Assembly: GCF_902148845.1 (NCBI RefSeq)
Contig: NC_043751.1
Span: 31,371,294-31,435,293 of the forward strand
DNA: 64,000 nucleotides
Direction: 5' to 3'
From: Salarias fasciatus
Taxonomy: Eukaryota; Chordata; Actinopteri; Blenniiformes; Blenniidae
Of the stretch, positions 22,813-34,784 are shown piece after piece. The notes beneath the pieces are model-generated. The model was given only the letters and a program-made list of their open reading frames with translations. It was not told the origin of the DNA and made no database searches. Position numbers and translations under genes: made by a program. Within the stretch, counting starts at the first letter, position 1, and every line of letters starts with the position of its first letter.

Positions 22813-23030
22813 GACAACGTCACAAAATGTCACATTAGAGAGACGAAATCTGCTTTTTTCCGCTTTTTATCCCGCATTTATTCCACCGAGCGCCACACGG
22901 CTCAGACAGCGGCACCGGCTGCGGCCATTACAGTCGTTCCCAGCCAATCAGGTGCTTCCGTCACTACCTCGGGCAGACGACAACCAATCAGAAGCTCTCT
23001 TTGGTTTCCATTCATCCAATCATATGCAAG
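22813..23030 (-). promoter_or_regulatory. actr6 promoter region with three CCAAT boxes
   Basis: CCAAT pentamers at 22944-22948, 22984-22988 and 23016-23020 lie 130-210 bp upstream of the actr6 start codon, an arrangement typical of NF-Y-driven TATA-less promoters. Function is inferred. Confidence 0.45.
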
Positions 23031-23390
23031 TATCAGGTACTGGGGAAAATATGTCTGGGCAGAAACTAGATTATATTTAGTTCCGCTTTTAATCGTTTCA
23101 ATCTGTTTTTTCTCCACTTTTAGTTTTAACAAAATTGTACATGTATGGGTTTACATTTTGTGCTCTGTCAAATATCACAAAGTAGAGTTTAATCGTGTAT
23201 TTATTTGTTTGTTTGTTTGTTTGAATATATAAATCATACTTTCAAAGCATTCGTTTTCTTTTCCCATATATTTTAAAAATAAAAAAATACCAACTCAAGT
23301 TTTGTTTTGTTTCAGTTTAAGCATTTTTCTGTGTTTTTCTATTCATTAAAATTGTGTGGGTCACGAATGGATTTTTAAAACATGCTCTTT

Positions 23391-23907
23391 TTAAAGGTGC
23401 ATTAAGGAGTTTTACAACCTTAAAAATACTTATTTTCCACCATAAATATGCTACACATTTTTAATGATGTGTACAATGTGCCCTGACATATTCATTACAA
23501 GTACCTCTAACAGCGCTAAATTGTCACTTGAAAGTCACAGTGCCGGTCCGGCACCAGAATTTTTTTGGGGAGAATTTGAAAGGAATGACGTAATGCGCGC
23601 TCCGGCTCGTTAAGTTTCGCTTTGCCCGCCATTACTCCGCCAGATGCTTAGTGAGCAACAACTGAGCAGGATCTTCCAGAAAGTAAGAACAGACTGGCTT
23701 CTAGCACTGCCACAGCTCCACACAGACTCCACCAGGGAGAAGACACTTACATTTTACTGGAGCGCTACTAAACAAGCGAGGAAGGAGTTCCCCTCCTCCG
23801 TGCACGCAAGCCACAGGAACGAGTTTCTCACTAAGCTGCATTACGCCCAAGGCCTGCAGGGGCCGCTGTTTCACATAAAACGTGCAAACTCCTTAAGGCA
23901 CCTTTAA
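23391..23907. mobile_element. TTAA-bounded MITE A
   Basis: Inverted ends AGGTGCATTAAGGAGT and ACTCCTTAAGGCACCT bounded by TTAA at 23391-23394 and 23904-23907. A TTAA duplication is the hallmark of piggyBac-type transposition. The 87-codon open frame inside resembles no protein I know. Confidence 0.65.
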
Positions 23908-24424
23908 CGCTCGTGTCCGGAGTTTCCTTCGTTTCCAACGTCTGAATCATTTTTCAACAGAGCTTCAATGTGTCAGTCTGGTTCGATACTACAATATAAT
24001 ATTAGCATAAAGCAATATAAAAATTTATTTATGAGCCCCGCCTTTGTCTCATAGACCCCCATGTTATCCGAAAAAGTGCCGGTCAGCATCAGCCAATAGA
24101 TTTTGAGCTTACGCATTCTCGTGCTGTCAATCAAAGTGTGGAGCAGCCAGAGAGCACGGCCGCTCGCCCAGCAGAGGAGAGTTAGCTCTGCAGCAGCCGC
24201 CGCGCTCACCTCGGATATATCCACCGTCTGCTGAACATCCACCGTAAACAGCTCAACATGGAGGATGCTGTAGGACTCAGAGGCTCTCATTTTCACCCGA
24301 CGGATAATAGCGTGCACAATTAAAGGGGCGTGGCTTGGTCGCTCATGAAAGCAGAGGGAGGGGGAACCTGAGACATTAGATTAAAAAAACCTCTCTCTTT
24401 CAAAACTCCGGACATGAGCTTTAA
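23904..24424. mobile_element. TTAA-bounded MITE B
   Basis: Inverted ends CGCTCGTGTCCGGAGTTT and AAACTCCGGACATGAGC between TTAA at 23904-23907 and 24421-24424. It shares its left TTAA with element A and its right one with element C. Confidence 0.65.
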
Positions 24425-24841
24425 AGCTGCTGTAGGCAGGATTTTGCTAGTCAATGCTAATTTTTCTGTGTTTTCTTTGGATTAAATGTTAGAGTATCCA
24501 TTGATAATCCTTTAGGAGTGTAGCATAATTGCACTACCGCGAAGGCACAGCGTTTCCATCTGTCTCTGTTCTGAGCTGAAAATCAATCTCAACAGCTCCA
24601 GGTATCTTTGACCAATCAGAAGAGCCCATGAGGCTCTAACCATGATTGGTCGAGCGGCGTTCATTGCACGTTCTTGTGGGAGGGGCTTAACTTGCGTAAG
24701 GGCGTGATGTCAGAGAAAACAGGACAGGATTGGCTGTGCTGGGCTTCAAATGGCCATCTTAGATGGGTCAAATCGCCATCTTGCTTAGGTAAACCTAAGC
24801 AAGATGGCGGAGATGCTGAATCCTGCCTACAGCACCTTTAA
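24421..24841. mobile_element. TTAA-bounded MITE C
   Basis: Inverted ends AGCTGCTGTAGGCAGGATT and AATCCTGCCTACAGCACCT between TTAA at 24421-24424 and 24838-24841. A 34-base perfect hairpin with GCCATCTTGCTTAGGT arms lies near the right end (24775-24808). Confidence 0.68.
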
Positions 24842-26500
24842 GGCAGGATGACAAAATTTACAGATTTACTAACGATGCTCAATTGTTCCAATATCTTAAA
24901 GTTATTAAAAATTAAATCTACATCCCAACAAAGTCAGCAGAATGATATATATCAGAACTTCCTTTGCTTTTGAGCTCACAGCAAGCTTGAAAATTTTGGA
25001 TTTTTGGCTTCTTTTTTTTGTTGGTCAAGAATTGGAAAATTGTGACTCTATGAGATGGAAAAGGACATTGATCTTTATTTTACATTTTCCTTGTTGTGCA
25101 ATTCGGAAGTGTTGAATTGGAATTTATCTTTATCATTATTAGGTTCAGGAATAAAAGGCAGTACACTTATTAAATCACAGCTCTTCTCCGCGTTGCTATG
25201 GTAACAGGGTACAGTCAAACAGAAGTGGTGACGGACTCTGTTTATCCGTAAACAGATGAAAAATTGGGAGGAAAAAAAGAAATTATTTAGAAGATTCAGA
25301 TGCTTCCTGAAGAGTTTTTAGGTGTGTCGCCCTCTGGCGGCCGGTCGGAGTCACTGCCTCCAGCTGCAGATGAAGTTTGAGGTTTTTGTGAGGAAAAATA
25401 TCAGAAAGATTCAAATCTTTCTCCTACAGACTGGGCCTGTTTTCACTCCACAATTCATCCCGCTTCAATCCACAGAAAGACAAGCACGAAATTCAGTCAA
25501 AAAAACTTTATTTATACACGACTTTTCATGCAAGTTGGTTGAAAGAGAGATCACAACAGCAAGATCCAAAGTGGAAGACTGAGAAAAGTGCTAGAAATGC
25601 AAGAAAGCATCTTGAAAAATAAAATATAAAATATTTTAAAGCACAAGATATAGAACTGAGACACTAAAAAGAAACAAAAATGAATTTAAAAGGTCATTCT
25701 AGAGTGGTTACTATTGTAAGAGCCTTTAGCAAGACAGCTAAACAAGGTAAAAGATGAAAAGGTTTGAGTTTCAGATGTTCCTCACAGGTGGAAAACATCA
25801 AAACTAAGCGTCAACATAATGAGGAGCAGAGTTTCTTTCTAATTCAGTAACTTTCCTTTGTTACTTTGTTTTAATATAATCTGAACAAGTCTGTGAGTCA
25901 GTCTTCTAACTTGTGTGTGTCTTTGCCGATAATATGAATGTGAACAATGGTGATGCTTAGGTTCAGTGTTTGAGAAACTCCTAGTAGGAAATGTGTCAAT
26001 AAAAAATTTACCTGCATGAATGTCATCAGTGTCTGATTTAAATTAATATGTTTTTTAACTTTAAAAAGTAAAAAGAGAAAACAAAATATGTTTCCATACA
26101 ATGACAGAGGCACTATAAAATATACACTACTGTTATCAATGTGCTAAAAGAACGTGGTGGAAAAACACATGGTAAATAATAATTAAAATAACAATGACAA
26201 TAATATTAACAACAGTAATACTATCAACGTTATTAATAATAATGATAATAGAAATAATAAAAAAATTTAAATAAAAATTATAAAATAAAATATTAAAAAG
26301 ATCTATCCTGAAATTGTAAAAAATAAATAAACTGTGTTTTTACAAGGCCACAGTTCTCCACTAATTAATTTTGATCTAAACAGGATCAAACAAAGGAAAA
26401 CATTTTTTAAACATGTGAGCTGAAACTAGATATATGCATGATTTAAAGCATATGTCAGAAAATGGCTGACTGTAGATTAGGGTGGAGGTGAGGGTGTAGA
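24842..26500. other. Gene-free AT-rich interval
   Basis: No exon, RNA gene or complete element was recognised between element C and the phf21a CpG island. Composition is AT-rich with an AAT-rich low-complexity patch at 26160-26330. Confidence 0.5.
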
Positions 26501-26599
26501 TTAGGGTGTAAACCCGCCAATGAGTTTGTTTCCTCTGTGTGTGTTTTTGTCCTCATCTAACAGTAAACGTGTGTTTTGTTCGTTCACATTCCTGCAAAG

Positions 26600-26825
26600 A
26601 TTCACTCTGAACTCACTGAGGCGCACGGAGGAGGAGCAGGAGGAGGCCGAGGCCCCTCTCCTCCACCCCCTCCACCTGCTCCTCCACCGCGGCTCCAGCA
26701 GCGAGCAGCAGCCGAACATGGAGGCCGAGCGGCGGGCTGAGAGCGGACGGCCCGGCGGAGGAGCCACACGGAGCCCGTCAGTAACAACCAACAACCACCA
26801 CGGCGGCAGCACACACTACTTTCAC

Positions 26826-26888
<63 letters not shown>

Positions 26889-28500
26889 CGACTTTCTCTC
26901 CATAGAGTTTCACTGAGTTTACATCCGGGTTTTTTCCCTAGGCAATGGGAGTCGCAGCACCGCCGTTCCTTAGGCAAAGTGAAATAAATTCGCCGCACCG
27001 ACACAAAAAGTAGTCCGCTTTTCGAACACCTCTCCCCGGTGCCCGGTGTCGCTGATCGGCCGGATTTAACGAACTTTAACAGCAACGCGCGTCGATATCA
27101 AACGGTCGGCGGCGGATGGGGGCGGCTCGGCGGGCCGTGGGAGTAGTTTTTGTGCCCCTTCCTCCAGCTCGGCGGCGCAGGGATCTGTGCTGTGCTGAGG
27201 CTGGAGCTGAATGAGATTGAAGAAGAGTTCTTCTTGTTTTGTAGCTTCAGTTTCTCTGTTTTTACTCAATTTTTACTCAAACTAAAGCCGAAATCCGGCG
27301 GCTGGACGCGGCTCAGCGGGCAGGAGGCGGCCGCACGCTTTCCCGGGCTGTTATTCCATCGTGGATCGGCTTCTTACACATATATATTTAATTAATCCAG
27401 AGGAGGACTGCTGCTGAGTAAGTGCACATTGGGCTTTTTTAATTTCATAACTTTAATTTTCTCTCCTGTCAAACTTTACGTGTCGGCGGCTCGGCGGCCG
27501 GCCGTGCGGCGTGTCGGCGGCTGTGTGCGGGCAGGTGTGCGGGGCGTGCAGCCGGTGCTCGGCCGGACGGTTCCCGTGTGTTTCTCCGTCTTTTAGCCGC
27601 TCTGTTTCTTATTCTAGGAGTTGATATTCTGGAGGACAAGGGGCCGATGTAACTTAGACCCGCCGCCCGCCGCCTGCTCGCTGTCACCGCTCTCTGCGTG
27701 AAAGATGGCGTCTTTCGGGACCGCTCCCGGCCGGGCTCGTGCCTTCCCCGCGCGGGCTTTCGGTGCCCGTTCCGCCGCCGCGGTCTCGTTCGTGCTCGGT
27801 TGTTAAGTTATCAGCGTGGCTGGCGGCGCTAGCAGGGCAGCTAACTGGAGGGGCTAGCGTTAGCCGCTACGGGGCTAGCGCTACATCCACTTGTTCTCCC
27901 GGAACGGCTGCTCCGCCGCGGCGGAGCCCCGGAGCCCCGGAGGACCGGAGCCCCGCCGCTCCACACCGAGCCCCGGAACACCACTACCCGGCCGGGAAAC
28001 GAGCCGCTTCCCCGGGTCCGGAGGTCGCAGCGAGACGCTTTCTCTCCCCCCCCCCCCATCCCCGCTGCCCCCCTCCTCTCCCTCTCTCTCTCCTCCGGAG
28101 AGACGGGACCTCCAGACGGCCTCCGAGGCTCCGGAAGACGCTAATAAAACATTTATTTGTCCCGGGAAACAGAGGAGCCGGTCCGGGGGGCAGCGGAGTC
28201 TCTCCGCCGGAGCGCGGGGGACGCTTCCCCCGCTCCAAACCTCCATTTTAGCTCCGTTTCTCGCCTTTTCGGGGCCTCCGCGGCGGCTCGCCGCTGGAAC
28301 TTTATCCGCACAACTTGGCGTCCCACCCGGGGAGCAATTACTCCAATTAACACACCGGCGTGTCTGTCACCGGGACCGGGGCCGGGGCCGGGGCCCTGCG
28401 CCGCCCGGGCGGAGGCAGCAGCTCCATCACCCCGGCCAGCTGCTCCGGTCCCCTCCGGAGAGCTGCGGCCTCTTTAAAGTTCCCCGATCAGCCGTTATGA
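26600..28500 (+). promoter_or_regulatory. CpG island and 5' exon of phf21a
   Basis: About 1.5 kb rich in CG dinucleotides (mainly 26940-28480), interrupted only by a (GT)n tract at 26827-26887. A strong GTAAGT donor at 27418 suggests a non-coding first exon ending at 27417. Open frames of 100-230 codons here on both strands reflect GC content and resemble no known protein. GGGGCC repeats at 28376-28396 are G-quadruplex-prone. Confidence 0.6.
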
Positions 28501-28559
28501 GGGAAACTTCCCGGTTCTTCAACAGGAGACACTGCAGGGCTCCCATCATCCACTTTTAC

Positions 28560-31500
28560 TCTTTATATACTAGTTATTACTAGTTACTAATTAGTTTATT
28601 TAAAATGATCACAGTTTACAGACACTTTAGGATCAAAGTACTTGATTACTCACGTTTCACTCATTATACTTGAGCAGAATGCTCCAGTTTTTACTGGTTA
28701 TTTCTCAGTAATTCAGTGTAACAGGATAATGCAGAGTTTATTCCTCACTGGATTACACCTCAGAGGGACATAACTCCACTTTTTACACTCAAGAAATACC
28801 ACCGGATACTAGTTACCACTAGTTAGTGGGAGTTACATCTGATTTGATCCCATCAGCTACAAGTTTCAGGACAATAATTTATATTATTTATTGTTATTAG
28901 ATTAGTTAATTTGACATAATCAGCCATGTAGAGATGATTACTGACAGTCTGGACTCTTTCTACTGATATTAGACCAACGCGGAGAGGCTGATGCTCCAGG
29001 GTTCACTCCTGATTACTCAGTAACTGATTCCTTTCAGCCTCTGCTGTGTTACAGGATAACAAACTGCTTATTTCTTATGTCTTTACACCTCATAACTCCA
29101 GCTTCCATCACTAGTTAGTTGTATGTTGTACGTTTCACTGCTGATGAAAGTAGTTTTTGAAGTAATCACAGTATTTTACACTTTAATGTAAAACTGCTTG
29201 ATTGTTCACACCTTCTACTTGTATTTTACCACAGTCAAGAGGATAATCCTCCAGTTTACTTTAGATTGAGGTTAGATTACTCAGTAAACAGGTAGTATTA
29301 ATACTCATAAAGTAATCAGTGTTTTCCTGGCAGGTAATCTACTTTCTTTTGTTCTCTCGTCTCCAGTTTCACTTCTTTAACCTTCAGATAGTACTGGATA
29401 CAGGTTACCTTGAGTTACACCTGGTTTAAGGCTGTAACTCAACTTTTAACTACTAATCAAAGTAGTTTGATTAAAGGAAAAATCCACTTTATCACCATGA
29501 AGATGATAAACATGAAGTTTGTTTTAAAACCACATCTTCAGTGTAGCTTAATTCTCGCTTCTTCGGCTGATTTCTTTAAATCTTCCAGTTGGTTTCTCTC
29601 ACTAGTTAGTAGTAGTTACTAGTTCTATGTGGCCAGGCTCAGGTTTCAGGCTTCAGCTCCTTAAATACTGATTGAAGTAGTTTTTAAAGGGACAGTTGAC
29701 AGAAGAACCACCTCATTATTTACTTTTTTCACACTTTATACTCATTTTTTTTAGCAGCGTTTGGAGGATAAACATGAGGTTTTACTGAAGTGGAAGTTTG
29801 TTTTCATACAGAAAATCATCTGTAACTTTATTATTACACAGTACTTTAATAGTTTTAATAGAGTATTGTAGCGTTCAGAGGGAACATGTTGGAGTTTTTG
29901 TCAAATGCTACAAGTTTGTTTTGATTCAAACTAGTTTTCTCACTTAGAAGTGAAGCGTTATGAAACGCTTCTGTTACTGCAGCTCTCTCAGGTTCTTTCA
30001 GTGTTTTAACCTGGACGAGACGCTCTAGAACCGGGTTCTGCAGCCTTTCTGACCAAAAGAACCGTTTCAGTGACTTTCCTCGAGTCCAGCAGTTCTGGAG
30101 CCATAAAGAACCTTAATGCAGCTCAGGAAGCTTCAGACTGAAACTAGATCTGATGAAGCATCATGAAGTTTCACTCCAGTTCAGAACAGAGAACATTTTA
30201 TTACACTGAACCAGTTTTTGTTCCTGATTTTGAGCTTTTTTGTTGACAGTTTTGAAATTTTATTCATTTTACCTCTTTTTAAACAGTTTTGTTTGCTTTT
30301 TTATGCCATATTTCATTTTCTTATGTTAGAAATTGGAGACATTTCAGGTTTTTAAGCTGTTCTATCATTTTTTTCCTCCATTTCTTGTGGTTTTTGTTAT
30401 TTTTTCCAATTTTACTTGAATCTTTTATGAATCCCTTTTGAACCCAGAGTGACGAATCATATAATAATTTAGAAATAAGTGAAATGTTTATTCACTTTTC
30501 ATGTGGTGAAGGCTTCATGGAGCCACATGTGGCTCCAGAGCCACAGGTTGAGCATCCCTGCTCTAATGTAATGTATTCCTGTCAACAGAGGAAAGTTTTT
30601 ATTCCAATCTCCATGCTTCTTCATCCTCCTTCTGTCGTTTTACAGTAGAAATTACTTTATTCAGAAGTAATTTCATGACTTTTACTCTCCTGTACTCAGT
30701 GTTGATCTCTGGACTTTATTCCTTTTTTCTGGATTCTTCCTGCAGTTTGTGACTTAATGATTGAACAATAAGGAAACACTTGAGGTGTATTTAGTATTCA
30801 GACTGTTTTTATGGTGTAAAATTTCTGTAGTAATCTACTTTCAACAATACTCTTTTCAGTATTTTAATCCAGCTTGTATTTCTTGTTTTGTTCAGATGGA
30901 AGTTCTGCAGATGACTTTGACCTTTTCGCTGTTTTTATTTCGGGGCTGGTTCCTGATCGCATGAAGTTCATGAAGAAGTAATTTCTCCATGAGTGTATCC
31001 AAGTATTTGGAGTGTGTGTGTGTGTGTGTGTGTGTCTTCTCCGGGGTTCAGATTTTGAGTTGTGTGTGTTTTCTTCCTGGACTCTCAGGACAGTTTCCCG
31101 TGCATCCTGAGTATCTTCACCGCTGGAATGTAACTCAGTTCACCACATCTGAGGAAGTATTGAAGTATTACTGCTTCCTGTCACGACTCATTTACTCCGA
31201 AAATACTTTTTTTTTTTAACATATCACAACTTTCAAAGCTCAGAATCAACTTGAGTCTCCTTGGGATCACATTGTGAAATACTTGAATATTAATACTACC
31301 AGGGGACAGTGTCAGATTACAAGTACTCAGATTACTCTGTTTAGTATTTTGAGGTACTGCTCGCTACCTGTATTTATAAGTTTTTTTTTCTGCTCTTTAA
31401 AGTAATTGATCTACAGGAAATCAATAGTAAATACTTGTCTAACTTTCAGCAGTACTCCTGAGTATTTAGTTTTACTCTACATTTCGTAATCTTCTTTACT

Positions 31501-31760
31501 CTTATAATACTAATATTATTTACGTGCAGCTGATTCTAAGTAATCAGTCATTATAGTGTAATTACATCCCGGCTCTTTGTATTTGTGCTTTTCGGTAACT
31601 TTAATTACAATTTCTTAAACAGCAAATTGGCACATTTCATACATTCCAATCAAATCATCTCACTACTTTCCAGGTATTGATGGGTGGAAATAACTGATTA
31701 CAAGGAGTAACTTTAAGTGTTTCCACTCCTGAGTTATTTTTGATCTGAGTTTTTTTTTTT
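28560..31760. other. Degenerate TACT/AGTA-rich part of phf21a intron 1
   Basis: About 3 kb in which short phrases such as AGTAATCA, TACTTGAG and CTAGTTACT recur without a regular period. It appears to be old, diverged repeat material. No exon seen. Confidence 0.4.
30031..30560 (+). mobile_element. Interspersed hAT-like non-autonomous element, copy 3
   Basis: Near full-length copy: GGGTTCTGCAGCCTTTCTGA at the left, CAGGTTGAGCATCCCTG at the right, in phf21a intron 1. Confidence 0.6.
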
Positions 31761-32113
31761 TTTTTTGTCTCCAGTCTGTGATTTCAGTACGTTTTTAAAG
31801 AAGTAGCCAGCAGGGGGCGCTGCAGGGGCCCACTGGCAGAGGAAATGAAACCAAGCTGGTGCGGGACAAAGCGGGGGGGTGTCCAAATTGCGGCTCGTGG
31901 TCCGACGGAGTGGTTTTTAATGCACATTTGATCGATTCTACTTGGATTCTGACATTTTTCTGGCTCTTTCAGCTGCGTGTTGGTAATGACGGATGTTTAT
32001 CAGCTTGCTGCTGTGCTACAGTGACATCTAGTGGTGCGGTGTGGTATGTACTGCTGCAGTTCCATTCATACAGCCACAGGAGCAGCAACACTGCAAAAAA
32101 ACAGTGAATCTTC

Positions 32114-33137
32114 GACCCTCCAGAAAAACGCGAGCAAAAATTCTTGATTATGCGTACTGAAATCCCAGATTATGCGAGCTAAGATGCTTGATTATGCAAA
32201 TAAATATGCAGGGTTTTCTGCTATTTTATGCGGTAAAATTGCGGACAGTTGTGAAGTATGCTGTGAAGTATGCGAAAAGATGCCAGACATGTAGGTTACC
32301 CATACACACACACACTATCTCTCTCACGCACGCATGCGCACGCACACACACACACATGCACCTCCGTCACATTCATTTTTATATTACTTTATTTATCTTA
32401 AACACACACACACACACACACACAGGTTTTAGCAATGGAACACACACACACACACACACTGTGTGTGTGTGTGTTCCATTGCTAAAACCTGTGATAAAAC
32501 GGTCAACACGGTGTTTCAAATGATCTGGTTTCCTTGTTACCTGGTGACTGACTTCCTTTAGCACTTCCTGCTGCTGCTGCTAGTAGCAGCAGATGTTGAA
32601 ATCAGACTCATTAAAGGTCTGAACGGCTTTTTTTTCTGGTTTTTAACATCTATCAGCAACAAGGGACGTGAAAGAAACCCAGTCGCCAGTTAATAAGGAA
32701 ACCAGTTCTTCCAAAACCCCGGCTCCTCTCCGGGTTCTGGACACTTCTCCTCCGCTAGCTAGCTGCTGCGTTCAGGTGACTGGAGCGAGCTGCGGAAAAC
32801 TGAAACTCGGTGGTTCACATGAAGGCAGCGGAGACAGCTGGACTCAGGAGACACTCAGGAGACACGTGAAGGAAGCGTGGACTATTTGCACAAAGGAACG
32901 GCTCTCAGACAGCTGTGAACCGGTTCTCATCGTTCACTTAAAAGAGCCGTTTTCAAACGAACGACTCGTTCATTGAACGTTACAGCACTACAAGTGAGAC
33001 CATTTCTCTCTTTTTTTTTTTTTTGGCGGTAAATGTGAGATTATTGCGGGAGTTATGCGCCCTTTTCGAAAATATGTGTCCTCCACATAATCAAAAGGGT
33101 GATTTATGCGTGAATTCATGCGATCTTCTGGAGGGTC
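32114..33137. mobile_element. Non-autonomous DNA transposon with 12-bp inverted ends
   Basis: GACCCTCCAGAA at the left and its exact complement TTCTGGAGGGTC at the right, with related TTATGCG-rich subterminal sequence on both sides. No target duplication was found, so the superfamily is open. It contains a long CA/TG hairpin (32421-32493). Confidence 0.5.
32421..32493. repeat. Perfect 33-bp-arm palindrome with CA/TG core
   Basis: Left arm CACAGGTTTTAGCAATGGAA plus 13 bases of CA; right arm is its exact complement; seven-base loop. Confidence 0.9.
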
Positions 33138-33328
33138 TAAATTATGACTGTTAGAATACGGAACATGAACATTAAAGTAGGCCTTGTGAACTCCTGGTGG
33201 ATATGAAGAGTGTTAAAGTTTGAAGAAATGTTTGGTAAAATAAAAATGTCTGAAGATCTTCAGAAGTCTTTGAGAGCAGTAGTGTCAAACATAAGGCCCG
33301 TGGGCCAATAAACAGTCTCGCTAGACCA

Positions 33329-33838
33329 GGGTTCTGCAACCTTTATGACCAAAAGAACCGTTTCAGTGACTTTCCTCTAGTCCAGCAGTTCTGGAGCCAT
33401 AAAGAACCTTAATGCAGCTCAGGAAGCTTCAAACAGAAACTGGATCTGATGAAGCATCATGAAGTTTTAATTCCAGTTCAGAACAGAGAACATTTTAATA
33501 CACTGAACCAGTTTTTGTTCCTGATTTTAACAGTTTTCTTCTTTTCAAGCTTTTTTTGTTGACAGTTTTGAAATTGTATCAGTTTTATCTCTTTTTAAAG
33601 AGTTTTGTTTGTTTTTTTCTGCCATATTTCATTTTCTTATGTTAGAAATTAGAGACTTTTCAGGTTTTTTAAGCTGTTCTATCATTTTTTATCCATTTCT
33701 TATGGTTTTGACTATTTTTTACAATTTTACTTGAATCTCTTTTGAACCGAGAGTGACCAATCAATTAATAATTTAATTAAAAATAAGTTAAATGTTTATT
33801 CACGTATCATGTTGTGAAAGCTCATGTGTCTACATATG
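33329..33838 (+). mobile_element. Interspersed hAT-like non-autonomous element, copy 4
   Basis: Begins CAGGGTTCTGCAACCTTTAT; same internal sequence as the other copies, but the right terminus with the GAGCCACATGTGGCTC palindrome is missing. Confidence 0.55.
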
Positions 33839-34784
33839 TGTAATATGTCTATGTTCATGGTGTGTGTGTTTCGTATCTGTTTTCCTCACGTCTATGTGTC
33901 ATACGTCTGTGCCCGTCATGGTCATTCTGTTATGCTGGTTCCGGGGTAACGTGAAGTCCAGTTGTTTGGGACTTCCTGTTGAAAACACTGCAGATAGAGT
34001 GACTGATACTTTGTAATATAAAAGTTCCCGTAGAGCCCAGGTGATAAAATATCTCATCATTGAGGGTGGAGGACTCTGACGGGCTGGGAAAGCCCGACTC
34101 GGCTCCTCTGTTGGATGTTGTGGCTCTGCACTCAGACGCAAGAAACTTCATTTATTTCACTGAAGCTTCTGTCTCTTACTGTATTTTATTTATTTCTTGT
34201 TTTCAAAAGATTGAGTGCAGCACAACAGTTTAATTTTTTACTACTACATTACAAGATATTTATATATATTCAACAGGAGAGTGTTTTTTTTTAAACTCTT
34301 CCAAATTCAGAGACGTAATCATGATTGGATTATTGACCAGAATAACATGATTCTGATTAGTTTTCCATGACGGAGCAGCGCTGTGTTGCTCCAGAACAAA
34401 GAAAACTGCAGAGTTCAGACTGGAAGCTGTTCTGGTTCTGCTGGAGCAGTCAGGATCAGGTCTCAGGTCAGAGGCGGGGTTTGCTCTCACCGCGCTGTGA
34501 TTGGTCCAAAGCGTCCGTCCATCAGAAGGCAACCCGCCCCCCTCCCCCTCCAAGGGCCTGAAGGCTCAAACGTCAGGAACCAGAAGCACATTCCTCCCGG
34601 GACGTGTGCCGTCATGAGCCTCGGCTTCCCCGTTCTCCAGCGGGCGCCGCGGCAGGGCCTCCAGATGTGGCGTTTCCACGCAGACGGACCGAAACCTCAG
34701 CTTTCCCCCCGTCTCTGTCCGTCTCGGTGGACGTGTGTGAAGCGCTCTGCCGGCCGGGTCTCCGGTAATGCAGCGCTCTGGAGC

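Noticed and set aside
23644-23907. 87-codon frame in MITE A
   Set aside because: Short, without a recognisable domain, and ends in the inverted terminal repeat; not a transposase.
27739-28583. Frames of 170-230 codons in the CpG island
   Set aside because: High GC content removes stops; composition is Pro/Arg-rich on all frames and nothing matches a known protein.
33840-34165. A segment with TATAAAAG and promoter-like look, considered as a possible solo LTR
   Set aside because: No matching terminal inverted dinucleotides, target duplication or second copy could be seen; left unassigned.
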